Shown one piece after another: positions 1-8,255 of a DNA stretch of 64,000 nt. Numbering within the stretch: the stretch's first letter is position 1; every line of letters begins with the position of its first letter. A model generated the notes under the pieces. That model saw only the letters and a list, made by a program, of their open reading frames with translations. It did not search any database and had not been told where the DNA came from. This DNA is from Nostoc sp. UHCC 0702. Lineage in GTDB: Bacteria > Cyanobacteriota > Cyanobacteriia > Cyanobacteriales > Nostocaceae. The DNA is taken from positions 7,407,501 through 7,471,500 of the forward strand of contig CP071065.1 in the NCBI GenBank assembly GCA_017164015.1, written 5' to 3'. A program made the translations under genes and the position numbers.

Positions 1-1
1 C

Positions 2-1015
2 CGCACTAATGTGATGTACGTCCCTTACGTCAGTCGTTGGGACTACGCGGCGGGAATGTTCAACGAAGCCGTCACTGTTAACGCGCCAGAAAAATTGGCA
101 GGTGTTGCTGTCCCCAAACGCGCCAGCTACATTCGCGTTATCATGCTGGAATTGAACCGCATTGCTAACCACTTGCTGTGGTTCGGCCCATTCCTCGCTG
201 ACGTAGGCGCCCAAACTCCCTTCTTTTACCAGTTCCGGGAACGGGAGATGATTTACGATTTGTGGGAAGCCGCCACAGGTTACCGCATGGTGAACAACAA
301 CTACTTCCGTGTTGGTGGCGTTGCCGCTGATTTGCCTTATGGTTGGGTAGATAAGTGCTTGGAATTCTGCGACTACTTATTGCCTAAAATCGACGAATAC
401 GAACGCTTGGTGACTAATAACCCCATCTTCCGCCGTCGTGTTGAGGGCATTGGCACCATCACCCGCGAAGAAGCATTAAACTGGGGGCTGTCTGGCCCGA
501 TGTTACGTGCTTCTGGCGTTAAGTGGGATCTACGGAAAGTTGACCATTACGAGTGCTACGACGATTTCGACTGGGACGTGCAATGGGAAACTGCCGGTGA
601 TTGCTTTGCCCGTTACGTCGTGCGGATGCGGGAAATGCGCGAATCTGTGAAGATTATTCGCCAAGCTATCAAAGGACTACCCGGAGGCCCCTACGAAAAC
701 CTCGAAGCTAAGCGCTTAGCCGCTGGGAAAAAATCAGAGTGGGATGCTTTTGATTATCAGTACATTGGTAAGAAGGTTTCCCCCACCTTTAAGATTCCCA
801 AGGGTGAAATTTATTCTCGTGTGGAAAGCGGCAAAGGTGAACTAGGAATTTATCTGGTTGGTGATGATAACGTCTTCCCTTGGCGGTGGAAGATTCGCCC
901 AGCAGATTTTAACAACCTCCAGATTCTCCCAGGTTTATTGCGGGGCATGAAAGTTGCAGATATTGTCGTGATTCTCGGCAGTATCGACGTGATTATGGGA
1001 TCTGTAGACAGATAG
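2..1015 (+). CDS. ndhH: NAD(P)H-quinone oxidoreductase subunit H (NdhH), 5' end outside the window
   Basis: This is the 49-kDa-type subunit of the thylakoid NDH-1 complex, which takes electrons from ferredoxin to plastoquinone in respiration, cyclic electron flow and CO2 uptake. The reading frame is open from base 2, so the N-terminal part (roughly 55-60 residues for the family) lies upstream. Visible family segments include SRWDYAAGMFNE, ELNRIANHLLWFGPFLADVG, GTITREEALNWGLSGPMLRA and the C-terminal GSIDVIMGSVDR, which is the usual end of NdhH. The GTG at 11 is an internal valine codon, not a start. An imperfect hairpin element begins 8 bases after the stop and may act as terminator. The identification is firm; only the true start is unseen. 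Confidence 0.97.
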   Translation, partial: RTNVMYVPYVSRWDYAAGMFNEAVTVNAPEKLAGVAVPKRASYIRVIMLELNRIANHLLWFGPFLADVGAQTPFFYQFREREMIYDLWEAATGYRMVNNNYFRVGGVAADLPYGWVDKCLEFCDYLLPKIDEYERLVTNNPIFRRRVEGIGTITREEALNWGLSGPMLRASGVKWDLRKVDHYECYDDFDWDVQWETAGDCFARYVVRMREMRESVKIIRQAIKGLPGGPYENLEAKRLAAGKKSEWDAFDYQYIGKKVSPTFKIPKGEIYSRVESGKGELGIYLVGDDNVFPWRWKIRPADFNNLQILPGLLRGMKVADIVVILGSIDVIMGSVDR

Positions 1016-1023
1016 GCAACTGA

Positions 1024-1149
1024 AGTATGAAGGATAAAGGATAAAGTGACTCTAATTTTAGCCTGCGGCAAGGCGCGCAGAGCGCGTTTACTAAAAGGCT
1101 TGTAAGCGTTCAGGAACAGTTTCGCCGAACATCCTTTATTCTTCATACT
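1024..1149. repeat. MITE-like inverted-repeat element after ndhH
   Basis: Bases 1024-1042 and 1131-1149 are inverted repeats of 19 bp that agree at 18 positions (AGTATGAAGGATAAAGGAT type). The roughly 90-bp interior has a GC-rich segment (GCGCGCAGAGCGCG). It looks like a small non-coding inverted-repeat element; it could also serve as the ndhH transcription terminator. The rest of the gap to 1509 is AT-rich with no gene that I can support. Confidence 0.55.
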
Positions 1150-1509
1150 TTCTTTAGAACTAACAAAATTAAAAGAAATGTTAATTTTTAATTTTTTATG
1201 ATGAATTCTGCAAACAAACTAGAGTTTACAACTTAAAATTTGGCATTTTAAATTAAGTAGGTCAATGTCAATTAATCAAAGTTTGTAGTAACGGCTTTTA
1301 ATCTTGTGCTGGTTACTCCATAGCTGATTAAGAACCACGACCAGACTTTATATTTAATTGCAGTCAGCTACTTACTTGCAAAATTTTAATCAAAATTTTA
1401 TTCGATGCTAATCTAATTACTGCTTCTCATCTAGCAAGATTTTTTATAATAAGTCTGATAAATTACTAGATAAATCTGACGGTGTTTACTTAGCCATAAT
1501 TGTAGGACT

Positions 1510-2049
1510 GTGCAAATTCATTCTCAATCCGAGTCTGACCCAAGCCCAAATGAGCATACTGAACAGGGTTTGCAAAGAGTGCTTAACCGCCTTGTAAGAA
1601 CAACGCATCGGAATGCATTAATCCAACAAACGACGGTTCAACTCAGAGAATCACTTCAGGTCGATCGCGTGGTTTTATATTACTTCTATTGGCAGTGGCA
1701 CGGGCAAGTAACTTTTGAATCCTTAATTAATAATAAATTTTCAATATTAGGTTCAACAGGAGCAGATAATTGTTTTAATGACGAGTACGCAGCCCTGTAT
1801 TTAGCTGGTCGAGTCAGAGCGATCGCTGATATTGAATCAGAACCAATCCAGCCTTGTCACCGCGATTTCCTCCGCAGCATCCAAGTACGTGCCAACTTGG
1901 TAGCACCAATTTTGATACCGAGAGGATTATGGGGATTGTTAGTAGCTCATCAATGCCAAGAATCTCGTTCTTGGTCACTATTAGATATAGAACTAATACA
2001 AACGGCAGCAAAAACTCTAGCAACAGATACTCACATTCTAGAGAGTTAG
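1510..2049 (+). CDS. Stand-alone GAF protein with DXCF cyanobacteriochrome signature
   Basis: The protein is 179 aa and consists almost entirely of one GAF domain (about residues 30-178). It carries the two cysteines that define DXCF-type cyanobacteriochromes: Asp-Asn-Cys-Phe at 86-89 (Cys88) and Cys-His at 116-117. The 28-residue spacing matches the spacing of the two bilin-linking cysteines in TePixJ-type photoreceptors. The surrounding text (GRVRAIADI, QVRANLVAPIL, WGLLVAHQC) is typical of bilin-binding GAF domains. There is no kinase, GGDEF or methyl-accepting domain, so any output would have to be through a partner. The GTG start at 1510 follows TAGGA only two bases earlier, so the start is uncertain. 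Bilin binding is inferred from motifs. A non-chromophoric GAF relative is the alternative. Confidence 0.8.
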   Translation: MQIHSQSESDPSPNEHTEQGLQRVLNRLVRTTHRNALIQQTTVQLRESLQVDRVVLYYFYWQWHGQVTFESLINNKFSILGSTGADNCFNDEYAALYLAGRVRAIADIESEPIQPCHRDFLRSIQVRANLVAPILIPRGLWGLLVAHQCQESRSWSLLDIELIQTAAKTLATDTHILES

Positions 2050-2371
2050 TTGAGGACAAATAAACTACCCAAAAGCTTATCCTTTACTATTTGACAAACC
2101 AAAAATTTTATACCAATTGTTTATCAGCACTTGTAAATAATCCCCTGGCATCTTGACATAAATTATTTTTTATGTTTCAAGAATGACCCTGATAATTCCA
2201 TACTTTAAATTTGAATAATTACTAGGCAAAAGAGGTTACTGTTAAGTGCTGTAATTATAGGTTTTGCCAAATTTTAAACAACTAGCAAGTAAAATTGAGG
2301 ATATTAATAGTAGAATTTTTCGATTTTTAAACAGAATCTTGGCATTTTCGCTAACTTAAGGAGTATCCGCC
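2050..2371. other. Intergenic, no gene seen
   Basis: AT-rich spacer of about 320 bases between the GAF gene and the VOC gene. I see no ORF, tandem repeat or strong hairpin. The VOC gene start is preceded by a good Shine-Dalgarno-like TAAGGAG at about 2357-2363. Confidence 0.5.
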
Positions 2372-2761
2372 ATGAAGTTTGGTTATACAATCATCTGGGT
2401 TAACGATGTGGCTAAGACCGTAGAGTTTTACGAAAAAGCTTTTGGTTTAGTTCGTCGCACTCTCCAAGATACAAGTAAATTTATCTGGGCTGAAATCGAA
2501 ACTGGAGATACCACACTGGCTTTCTCTTCTATCAGCGAAGCACAGACATTATTCCCAGGTGGTTTTTATGCCCATGACCCCGCACAACCTCCAGCATTAA
2601 CTCAAATATCGTTTATTACTCCTGATGTTGGCACCGCTTATATGAGAGCATTAGGAGCAGGAGCAAAAGCCATAGATGCACCGAAAGCCCATCCTTCGGG
2701 ACAAACAATTGCTCGTGTCCGCGATCCTAATGGCGTGCTAGTGTCGCTAGTGAGTGGATGA
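2372..2761 (+). CDS. VOC (glyoxalase/bleomycin-resistance/dioxygenase) family protein
   Basis: A 129-aa protein with the two beta-alpha-beta-beta-beta modules of the vicinal oxygen chelate superfamily: an N-terminal segment with VAKTVEFYEKAFGL, and a C-terminal segment ending ARVRDPNGVLVSLVSG. These mark the subgroup usually annotated as glyoxalase or bleomycin-resistance-like. Such proteins bind a divalent metal and act on varied small molecules, so the substrate cannot be read from the sequence. The length is normal for a single-domain member. A clear ribosome binding site (AAGGAG) lies upstream of the ATG. Neighbours do not suggest a pathway. Confidence 0.88.
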   Translation: MKFGYTIIWVNDVAKTVEFYEKAFGLVRRTLQDTSKFIWAEIETGDTTLAFSSISEAQTLFPGGFYAHDPAQPPALTQISFITPDVGTAYMRALGAGAKAIDAPKAHPSGQTIARVRDPNGVLVSLVSG

Positions 2762-2890
2762 AAGTTTCACAAATAAGGAAATTTCAAGAAATATTTGAAG
2801 TTGTTGGCTGATGACTGTTAACTGATGACTTCAACAACGAATAATTTAAGTGGCAGTCATGAACTGCCTACACCAAGACGAATGAAAACT

Positions 2891-2953
2891 CTTTGTGTCT
2901 TGGTGTCTTTTGTGGTTTAAACTTTTTTACCACTAAGGCACAAAGACACAAAG
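2891..2953. repeat. Hairpin repeat (CTTTGTGTCT ... AGACACAAAG)
   Basis: Perfect 10-bp inverted repeats at 2891-2900 and 2944-2953 enclose a second pairing (GTGGT ... ACCAC). It lies in the spacer between the VOC gene and the methyltransferase. It may be a dispersed repeat or a terminator of the VOC gene; no T-run was seen that decides it. Confidence 0.4.
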
Positions 2954-3027
2954 TATTTTTAAAACAGATTTAGAAGTGAAATTGATTGATAATTTATAAT
3001 TCATAACTCCTAACTCCTAACTCTCTT

Positions 3028-4296
3028 ATGGATTCAAATCCAACGCTGTGTACAGCCATAGCCCATCGCATTGCTGCTAGTCCCAAGGGGCAAATTACTT
3101 TTGCTGAATACATGGACATGGTGTTATATCACCCAGAACACGGTTACTATTCCAGCAATGCAGTCAAAATTGGATTCAAGGACAGTGATTTTTTTACATC
3201 TTCTAATCTCGGTGCTGACTTCGGCGAATTACTGGCAGAACAATTTGTCCAGATGTGGGAGATTTTAGGGCGACCTAACTCGTTTTCTCTAGTAGAAATG
3301 GGAGCAGGTAAAGGACTATTAGCGCTGCATATCCTCAACTACCATCAGTTGCACCACCCAGATTTCTTTGCTGCACTGAAATATGTGATTGTGGAAAAGT
3401 CACCAGCATTAAGGCAAGAACAGCAGCAACGCTTACAGGAGTTCCCCGTGCGTTGGTGCAGCCTAGAGGAAATTCCCAGTAAGGAAATCACTGGCTGCTT
3501 TTTTTCTAATGAATTAGTCGATGCCTTACCAGTCCATCAATTCATATTAGAGGCGGGGGGACTGCGAGAAATTTATGTGACAACGAGGGGGGATGAGGGA
3601 GATGAGGGGGATGAGGGGGATGAGGGGGATGAGGAAGTAATTTCTTCCCCTGCTCCCCCGCTCCCTGGCTCCCCTGCTCTCCCTAATTGCCCTTTCTCTC
3701 CGCAATTTGTAGAATTAATCGGGGAACCTTCTACGCCACAACTGGTAGAATATTTCAATATAGTGGGAATTGATTTAACTCAAAGTTCCTATGCAGATGG
3801 TTATCGCAGCGAAATTAATTTAGCTGCTCTCGACTGGTTGAGTATAGTAGCAGACCGCTTGCAGCGGGGGTATGTGTTAACAATTGATTATGGGTACTCT
3901 GCCAGCCGTTATTATAATCCCAGGCGATCGCAAGGAACTCTACAGTGCTACTATCAACATCGCTACCACGACAACCCTTATATCAATATCGGGCATCAAG
4001 ATATCACAGCCCATGTTGATTTTACTGCTTTGGAAGAATGGGGTAAGCGGTGCGGTTTAGAGAAAGTTGGTTTTACGCAGCAAGGTGTATTTTTGATGGC
4101 ACTGGGTTTGGGAAGTCGAATTGCTGCCCTTTCTCATCAAGAAATACCTATCTCACAGTTGCTGCAACGACGTTCAGCACTACACCAGCTACTAGATCCC
4201 GTAGGACTCGGTGGCTTTGGAGTCTTAATTCAAAGCAAAAGACTCAACGAAAAAGAAAAATCTCAATCGCTCAAAGGATTAGCTGTGGGAGAGTAA
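3028..4296 (+). CDS. MidA/NDUFAF7-type class I SAM-dependent methyltransferase (DUF185)
   Basis: The 422-aa protein matches the MidA/NDUFAF7 family, whose mitochondrial members methylate an arginine of the complex I 49-kDa subunit. The SAM-binding glycine loop EMGAGKG is near residue 91, and the family segments HPEHGYYSS, GDFFTSS-like SDFFTSSNLGADF, FFSNELVDALPVH and GYVLTIDYGYSA are present. Residues about 186-220 are a low-complexity insert (GDEGDEGDEG, then Ser/Pro-rich) encoded by the same GGGGATGA-type tandem repeats that occur between genes elsewhere in the window. It interrupts the catalytic domain in frame. It is 2 kb downstream of ndhH, which in this family's known role would be the substrate gene; a functional link here is inference only. 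Confidence 0.85.
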   Translation: MDSNPTLCTAIAHRIAASPKGQITFAEYMDMVLYHPEHGYYSSNAVKIGFKDSDFFTSSNLGADFGELLAEQFVQMWEILGRPNSFSLVEMGAGKGLLALHILNYHQLHHPDFFAALKYVIVEKSPALRQEQQQRLQEFPVRWCSLEEIPSKEITGCFFSNELVDALPVHQFILEAGGLREIYVTTRGDEGDEGDEGDEGDEEVISSPAPPLPGSPALPNCPFSPQFVELIGEPSTPQLVEYFNIVGIDLTQSSYADGYRSEINLAALDWLSIVADRLQRGYVLTIDYGYSASRYYNPRRSQGTLQCYYQHRYHDNPYINIGHQDITAHVDFTALEEWGKRCGLEKVGFTQQGVFLMALGLGSRIAALSHQEIPISQLLQRRSALHQLLDPVGLGGFGVLIQSKRLNEKEKSQSLKGLAVGE

Positions 4297-4405
4297 AGGG
4301 AAATCTCAAAAGTTAAAACTCTCTTTAAGAATCCTGTATCGGTCTGATATGGACTAGCATTACATTGATTACTATCAAGTCAAAAATAGTACGAAGGTAA
4401 TAATT

Positions 4406-4501
4406 ATGAATGCTCATGAGCTATTTTTATTGGTGACATTACTTACTCCCGGTATCTTACTTTCAGTTCTAATTATGGTGACTTTTGCCGCAGGTGGCTG
4501 A
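4406..4501 (+). CDS. 31-aa single-span membrane peptide, unidentified
   Basis: A short ORF, too small for most ORF callers, begins with ATG at 4406. It encodes MNAHELFLLVTLLTPGILLS followed by a hydrophobic stretch ending FAAGG. It is one predicted membrane span with a proline-glycine kink. AAGGT lies about ten bases before the start, an acceptable ribosome binding site. Size and composition resemble the small subunits of photosynthetic complexes (Psb, Psa, Pet, Ndh low-mass proteins), but I could not match it to a named one. It could be a new member or a chance ORF. Confidence 0.5.
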   Translation: MNAHELFLLVTLLTPGILLSVLIMVTFAAGG

Positions 4502-4641
4502 TCGCTAAAGTTAGGGAGTAGAGAATAGAAAGTAGGGAGTAGGGACTTTGAGATTTTATCTTGAATCTGAAATAACTGCTCCCTAGCAACTGACAATTAA
4601 ACGATGAAAACGCGATCGCGCTTACTAAAGGAACGTGAACA

Positions 4642-5508
4642 ATGAAGGTGGCATTTCTGGGAACTGGACTAATGGGACTACCAATGGCTCAAAGATTGTT
4701 AGCAGCAAATATAGAGGTAGTTGCCTATAATCGTACCCCAGAAAAATTAGCACCCCTACAAGCAGCTGGCGCCGAAATCGTCACACATCCCCGCCATGCA
4801 ATTCGTGCGGCTGAGTGTGTTATTCTCATGCTCACAAATGCCGCAGCCACCTATCATGTGTTGCTTTCAGATACTTCTTGGCGAACTCTAGAAGGACGCA
4901 CCATTATCCAGATGGGGACAATTACCCCCACAGAAAGCCAAGAGATTAGAGATTCAGTAGTTGGAGGTGGGGGTCAGTATTTAGAAGCACCCGTGCTTGG
5001 GAGCATTCCAGAAGCAAAAAATGGCAAGCTGATTGTCATGGTAGGTGCTGAACTAGAGCAATATCAAAATCATTTACAGTTACTACAAAATTTCGGGCCA
5101 GAACCTTTGCTTATAGGGCCAGTGGGGGCTGCTGCTGCGCTCAAATTGGCACTAAATCAACTAATTGCTTCCCTGACAACTAGCTTCGCTCTAAGTCTAG
5201 CTTTTATCGAGCGTCAGGGCGTAGATGTGGATTTATTTATGCAAATCCTGCGTGAAAGTTCATTGTACGCGCCTACCTTTGACAAAAAGCTGCAACGGAT
5301 GTTAGATGGCAATTATGCTAATCCTAATTTCCCCACAAAACACTTGCTAAAAGATACAGATTTGTTTATCTCTGAAGCAAAATCTTTGGGTTTGGATCTC
5401 AGCAGTATTGAAGCTGTGCGGCAAATTTTGCACACAGCAATGAAAATGTCATTTGCTAATGATGATTACTCATCCCTATTTTCTGTAATTAAAGAATGGG
5501 GAGAATAG
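4642..5508 (+). CDS. NAD(P)-dependent beta-hydroxyacid dehydrogenase (HIBADH/GLYR family)
   Basis: The 288-aa protein has the Rossmann dinucleotide loop LGTGLMGLPMA at residues 6-16, the substrate-binding segment EAPVLGS at 115-121 and the catalytic-lysine region at 160-172 (GPVGAAAALKLALNQ, Lys168). This is the architecture of the 3-hydroxyisobutyrate dehydrogenase / glyoxylate-succinic semialdehyde reductase family, which reduces small aldehydes or oxidises beta-hydroxyacids. The length is normal for the family. RBS AAAGGAACG precedes the ATG. The exact substrate is not decided by the sequence; glyoxylate or succinic semialdehyde are the usual choices for cyanobacterial members. Confidence 0.88.
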   Translation: MKVAFLGTGLMGLPMAQRLLAANIEVVAYNRTPEKLAPLQAAGAEIVTHPRHAIRAAECVILMLTNAAATYHVLLSDTSWRTLEGRTIIQMGTITPTESQEIRDSVVGGGGQYLEAPVLGSIPEAKNGKLIVMVGAELEQYQNHLQLLQNFGPEPLLIGPVGAAAALKLALNQLIASLTTSFALSLAFIERQGVDVDLFMQILRESSLYAPTFDKKLQRMLDGNYANPNFPTKHLLKDTDLFISEAKSLGLDLSSIEAVRQILHTAMKMSFANDDYSSLFSVIKEWGE

Positions 5509-5590
5509 TACTCGACCAACCCAAAATTGACGTGTGGAGGCAAGCTTTCTTGAGCAGGGGAGCAGCCGCTGTACGCAATTCAATAATTTC

Positions 5591-5639
5591 AAGTCAATAG
5601 TCAAAATTTTTTTTGACTATTGACTATTGACTATTGACT
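5591..5639. repeat. Heptamer short tandem repeat (TTGACTA) with inverted partner
   Basis: Tandem TTGACTA units are preceded by an inverted AGTCAATAGTCAAAA, so the array can fold into a hairpin. It is typical of the short tandemly repeated repetitive sequences (STRRs) of heterocystous cyanobacteria. No gene lies between 5509 and 5783. Confidence 0.7.
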
Positions 5640-5783
5640 TCCCAAAGGGTAGTAGTGCTTGAGTGCGATCGCCATCACGAACTGTAAAGTATGTCGAATT
5701 ATTAACAATAATTGTAATATCGAGCAAATACTCGTATTTTATTTTACTAGCATCGAAATATTACTTAGTACAGCGCTGATCCA

Positions 5784-6305
5784 ATGACCATTTCCACGCG
5801 TCCTGTGATAGCTAAATTCGTAAAAGACTCGACTTTTTTTCAACAGGGTTATAATCGCAAATTCGTTGTCGGGACATATATTTTGTCTACCTTTCTCAAT
5901 GGCGACTTTGTGGGACGTAGAGTGATCACACTGACAATAGACGGCAACTTTTTTGTCATCGACTCAAACCAAGGTGGCACTAAGGGTGTGCCTGCTGCTG
6001 CTCAGTTCTTCCCCAACAACCGTTTTACTGATGGACAAGGTGTCTGGAAGCTTAACAAATCGGGAGAAATTATTGCCACCACATTTAACTTCAATTTCCC
6101 AGCTCCAGAAAGTACAGACTCTGTTACTACTGCTAGAGGCGATTATCGTTTCAAATTTAATTCAACGACTCAAACAGTGGAAGGGACATTTGAAATTCGT
6201 ACCTTCGATTTAACTAAAAATCCTTTAGATGAAAACGAGCCTGTAGGTGAAGGTGAACCGTTTAGGTTCACTTTCACAGGGCAGCGTGTCACTGTTGATG
6301 ATTAG
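5784..6305 (+). CDS. Unidentified 173-aa protein, beta-rich
   Basis: I do not recognise this family. The protein has no signal peptide or membrane span. Alternating hydrophobic and polar residues (for example FVVGTYILSTFLNGDFVGRR, GEIIATTFNFNF, DYRFKFNSTTQTVEGTFEIR) suggest an antiparallel beta barrel or lipocalin-like sandwich. It ends in an acidic tail. It stands alone, with about 275 bases of repeat-containing spacer before it. The ATG at 5784 is not preceded by a strong Shine-Dalgarno sequence. Codon use looks like the neighbours. Confidence 0.65.
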   Translation: MTISTRPVIAKFVKDSTFFQQGYNRKFVVGTYILSTFLNGDFVGRRVITLTIDGNFFVIDSNQGGTKGVPAAAQFFPNNRFTDGQGVWKLNKSGEIIATTFNFNFPAPESTDSVTTARGDYRFKFNSTTQTVEGTFEIRTFDLTKNPLDENEPVGEGEPFRFTFTGQRVTVDD

Positions 6306-6599
6306 TCAGTTAGCCTCAAACTAGATCAGTAATATTTGTGACTTTGCTTTTAACAGTAAAAGCAGAGTTTTTCCATTTTTAACGGGGATGCAAAAAAGCG
6401 ATCGCACTCTGGAATTTTGATCACATCAGCTTAACAGCAAGCTTATGCTCCAAGAGTGCAACTTTTCCTCGCTTGAATTTTTAAAGGGTAACGGCGGCAA
6501 GTAACACACCCGTGCAGACTTAACAAGCAAGTGTGAGTCACATATTAATACTAGCGTTCACTAATTATTGAAGAAAAACATAATTGTGAGACTAAAAAT

Positions 6600-6749
6600 A
6601 TGCTTCAATTATTCAATTCGTTTGTAGCTAAAATTGGCAGTATTAAAGAGCAAAAAACTGAGGGGATGGCAGCAATTGTTGCTTATTTGATGTTTGCTTC
6701 TTATTGTTTAACATTAGTAGCTATACTCTGCGTGATAATTGTTTTATAG
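6600..6749 (+). CDS. 49-aa single-span membrane protein, unidentified
   Basis: A short ORF encodes MLQLFNSFVAKIGSIKEQKT, then a long hydrophobic helix from about residue 24 (MAAIVAYLMFASYCLTLVAI and on to the C-terminus). It has an amphipathic basic N-terminus and one membrane span. There is no obvious ribosome binding site. I know of no named match. It lies in a 580-base gap between two other genes of unknown function and may be a genuine small membrane protein; confidence is limited because of its size. Confidence 0.4.
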   Translation: MLQLFNSFVAKIGSIKEQKTEGMAAIVAYLMFASYCLTLVAILCVIIVL

Positions 6750-6888
6750 TCCGAACACAATACGTAGTGATTTGATTATAATCTGGTATAAAATAAGAAC
6801 ATAATTGGATGACTATGTTCTTATTTTATCAAAAAAATTACTTAGTTTTGGCAAAAGTAATTTGATTATAACCCACGCGAAAAAACTC

Positions 6889-7263
6889 TCAAACTCTCAT
6901 TATACTGTGTCCTCTGCGTCCTCTGTCTTTCGTTTTTCCGTTACCTTTATGTAAGTCATATTGGTTAATTTTATCCATATCAATTACTAAATATTCTTTT
7001 AATTTTGCTTGAATATTTTTGCGTTCATTTTCGTCAATCAAGTTCAAATTATGACCAATATAATAGTCTGCTTCTGTCATGAAAAAATCAATTATTTGGT
7101 CTAATTGAGCGATTTCTAAGATATCTGCTATTCGCTGTGCTTCTGATTCTGATAAACTGCTTAAACTTGCTAAACAACAATATTCTTGGATGATGTTCTT
7201 TTGCTCATGAGTTAATGGTAACTCTGGCTCTTTAATTCTATTTGAAAAATAAAAATTGACCAT
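6889..7263 (-). CDS. Unidentified 124-aa protein
   Basis: I do not recognise the family. The protein is mostly helical and acidic in the middle (QEYCCLASLSSLSESEAQRI, IDFFMTEADYYIGHNLNL), with a basic C-terminus (KGNGKTKDRGRRGHS). GGAG lies upstream of the ATG on this strand, which supports the start. It is transcribed away from the sigma-like gene at 7599. The region between the two starts carries three copies of a 27-bp repeat, so the two genes may share regulation. The function is unknown. Confidence 0.6.
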   Translation of the reverse strand: MVNFYFSNRIKEPELPLTHEQKNIIQEYCCLASLSSLSESEAQRIADILEIAQLDQIIDFFMTEADYYIGHNLNLIDENERKNIQAKLKEYLVIDMDKINQYDLHKGNGKTKDRGRRGHSIMRV

Positions 7264-7395
7264 TGGTACTAGCTCCTTATCACCAAATTCTGTTCGGACT
7301 TACATATCCCTCTAGTTATATTACACATTGCAGATAAGCAGTATCCTATTAATTCCCAGTAGGTGAACACATTTGGATTGGTTGAACTCCTATAT

Positions 7396-7525
7396 ATAGT
7401 GAAAAAGTTTGACTTTTGTGACCTTACATAATAAATAGTGAAAAAATTTGACTTTTGTGACAATTCAAGGAGTAATTTTATGAAAACTTGATCCAAAAGT
7501 CACAAAAAGCTCATTTTATCACTAT
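7396..7525. promoter_or_regulatory. Three 27-bp repeat copies (two direct, one inverted) between divergent genes
   Basis: Copies lie at 7396-7422 and 7435-7461 on the plus strand (one mismatch; ATAGTGAAAAA...GACTTTTGTGAC) and at 7499-7525 in inverted orientation (22 of 27 positions agree). They sit between the divergent genes at 7263 and 7599. Two readings fit: an operator cluster for the downstream regulator, or a 91-bp MITE (7435-7525) with 27-bp terminal repeats beside a solo copy. The sequence alone does not decide. Confidence 0.55.
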
Positions 7526-7598
7526 GTATTAGTAGGTTAGTTAATTTTAAAAACGAATAAGAATCTGTAATACTTGCTACTTCACTGGAGGAAATGGG

Positions 7599-8171
7599 AT
7601 GCCAGCTTGTGGTCGTGAGGCATTTGACGAAGAATTTCAAGTCTTGCTTGATTTTGGCAGTTCTTCTGCCCACTCAATGTTAGCTTTCATTAAGCGCAGC
7701 CTTGCACAATTCAATCTCAGTAATTCTTATACCCCTACTTGGGTACTCAATGAGGCATATATGCGTGGAATCAGATTTTTGGCAACAGGCGAACAGATTG
7801 AAAAACCCTTTGCTTGGGTTCGAGCAACAGCCTATAACATCATTAGAGAACAGAGCCGAGAACTGAGCAGATTTTCACAATTTGATGAAAGCATAATTGA
7901 ATCTAATGTAAATTTTAGCCTTGCTATTTCTGAAGAAACTGAAGAAGAATTATTCAAAAGAGTAAGCGTAGCGTTTGAAAAGTTAGAGCCAGAGGAAAAA
8001 GAAATTTTGATTTTGAAGATACTAAAAAATTTATCATGGAAGGAAATTAAATTGCATTTAATCTTACAAGGTCAGTCAGTTGAGAATGAAGCAACATTGC
8101 GTAAACGCAAGGAAAGAGCTTTAAAACATCTTCGCAGTATATATCATTCTTTGGAACTTCAAAATGTTTAG
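7599..8171 (+). CDS. Sigma-70-like (ECF-type) regulator, atypical
   Basis: The 190-aa protein has the two-domain layout of small ECF-type sigma factors. Residues about 40-100 resemble region 2, with EKPFAWVRATAYNIIREQSR matching the 'P..WL..ia.N...d..R' signature. Residues about 125-185 resemble region 4, with the FEKLEPEEKEILILKILKNL and SWKEI helix-turn-helix segment, then a basic recognition helix (ATLRKRKERALKHLRSI). The linker is acidic. No anti-sigma gene is adjacent. GGAGG lies upstream of the ATG. The 27-bp repeats upstream could be its own target sites, which is inference. A DNA-binding protein only distantly related to sigma factors is the alternative. Confidence 0.65.
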   Translation: MPACGREAFDEEFQVLLDFGSSSAHSMLAFIKRSLAQFNLSNSYTPTWVLNEAYMRGIRFLATGEQIEKPFAWVRATAYNIIREQSRELSRFSQFDESIIESNVNFSLAISEETEEELFKRVSVAFEKLEPEEKEILILKILKNLSWKEIKLHLILQGQSVENEATLRKRKERALKHLRSIYHSLELQNV

Positions 8172-8255
8172 TATTTTAACTGGTAATATCGAAAGAATAA
8201 ATATGATTTACGAAAGTATGAGGTAAAGCGATCACTTCTTCAGTGTCATCAAAAT

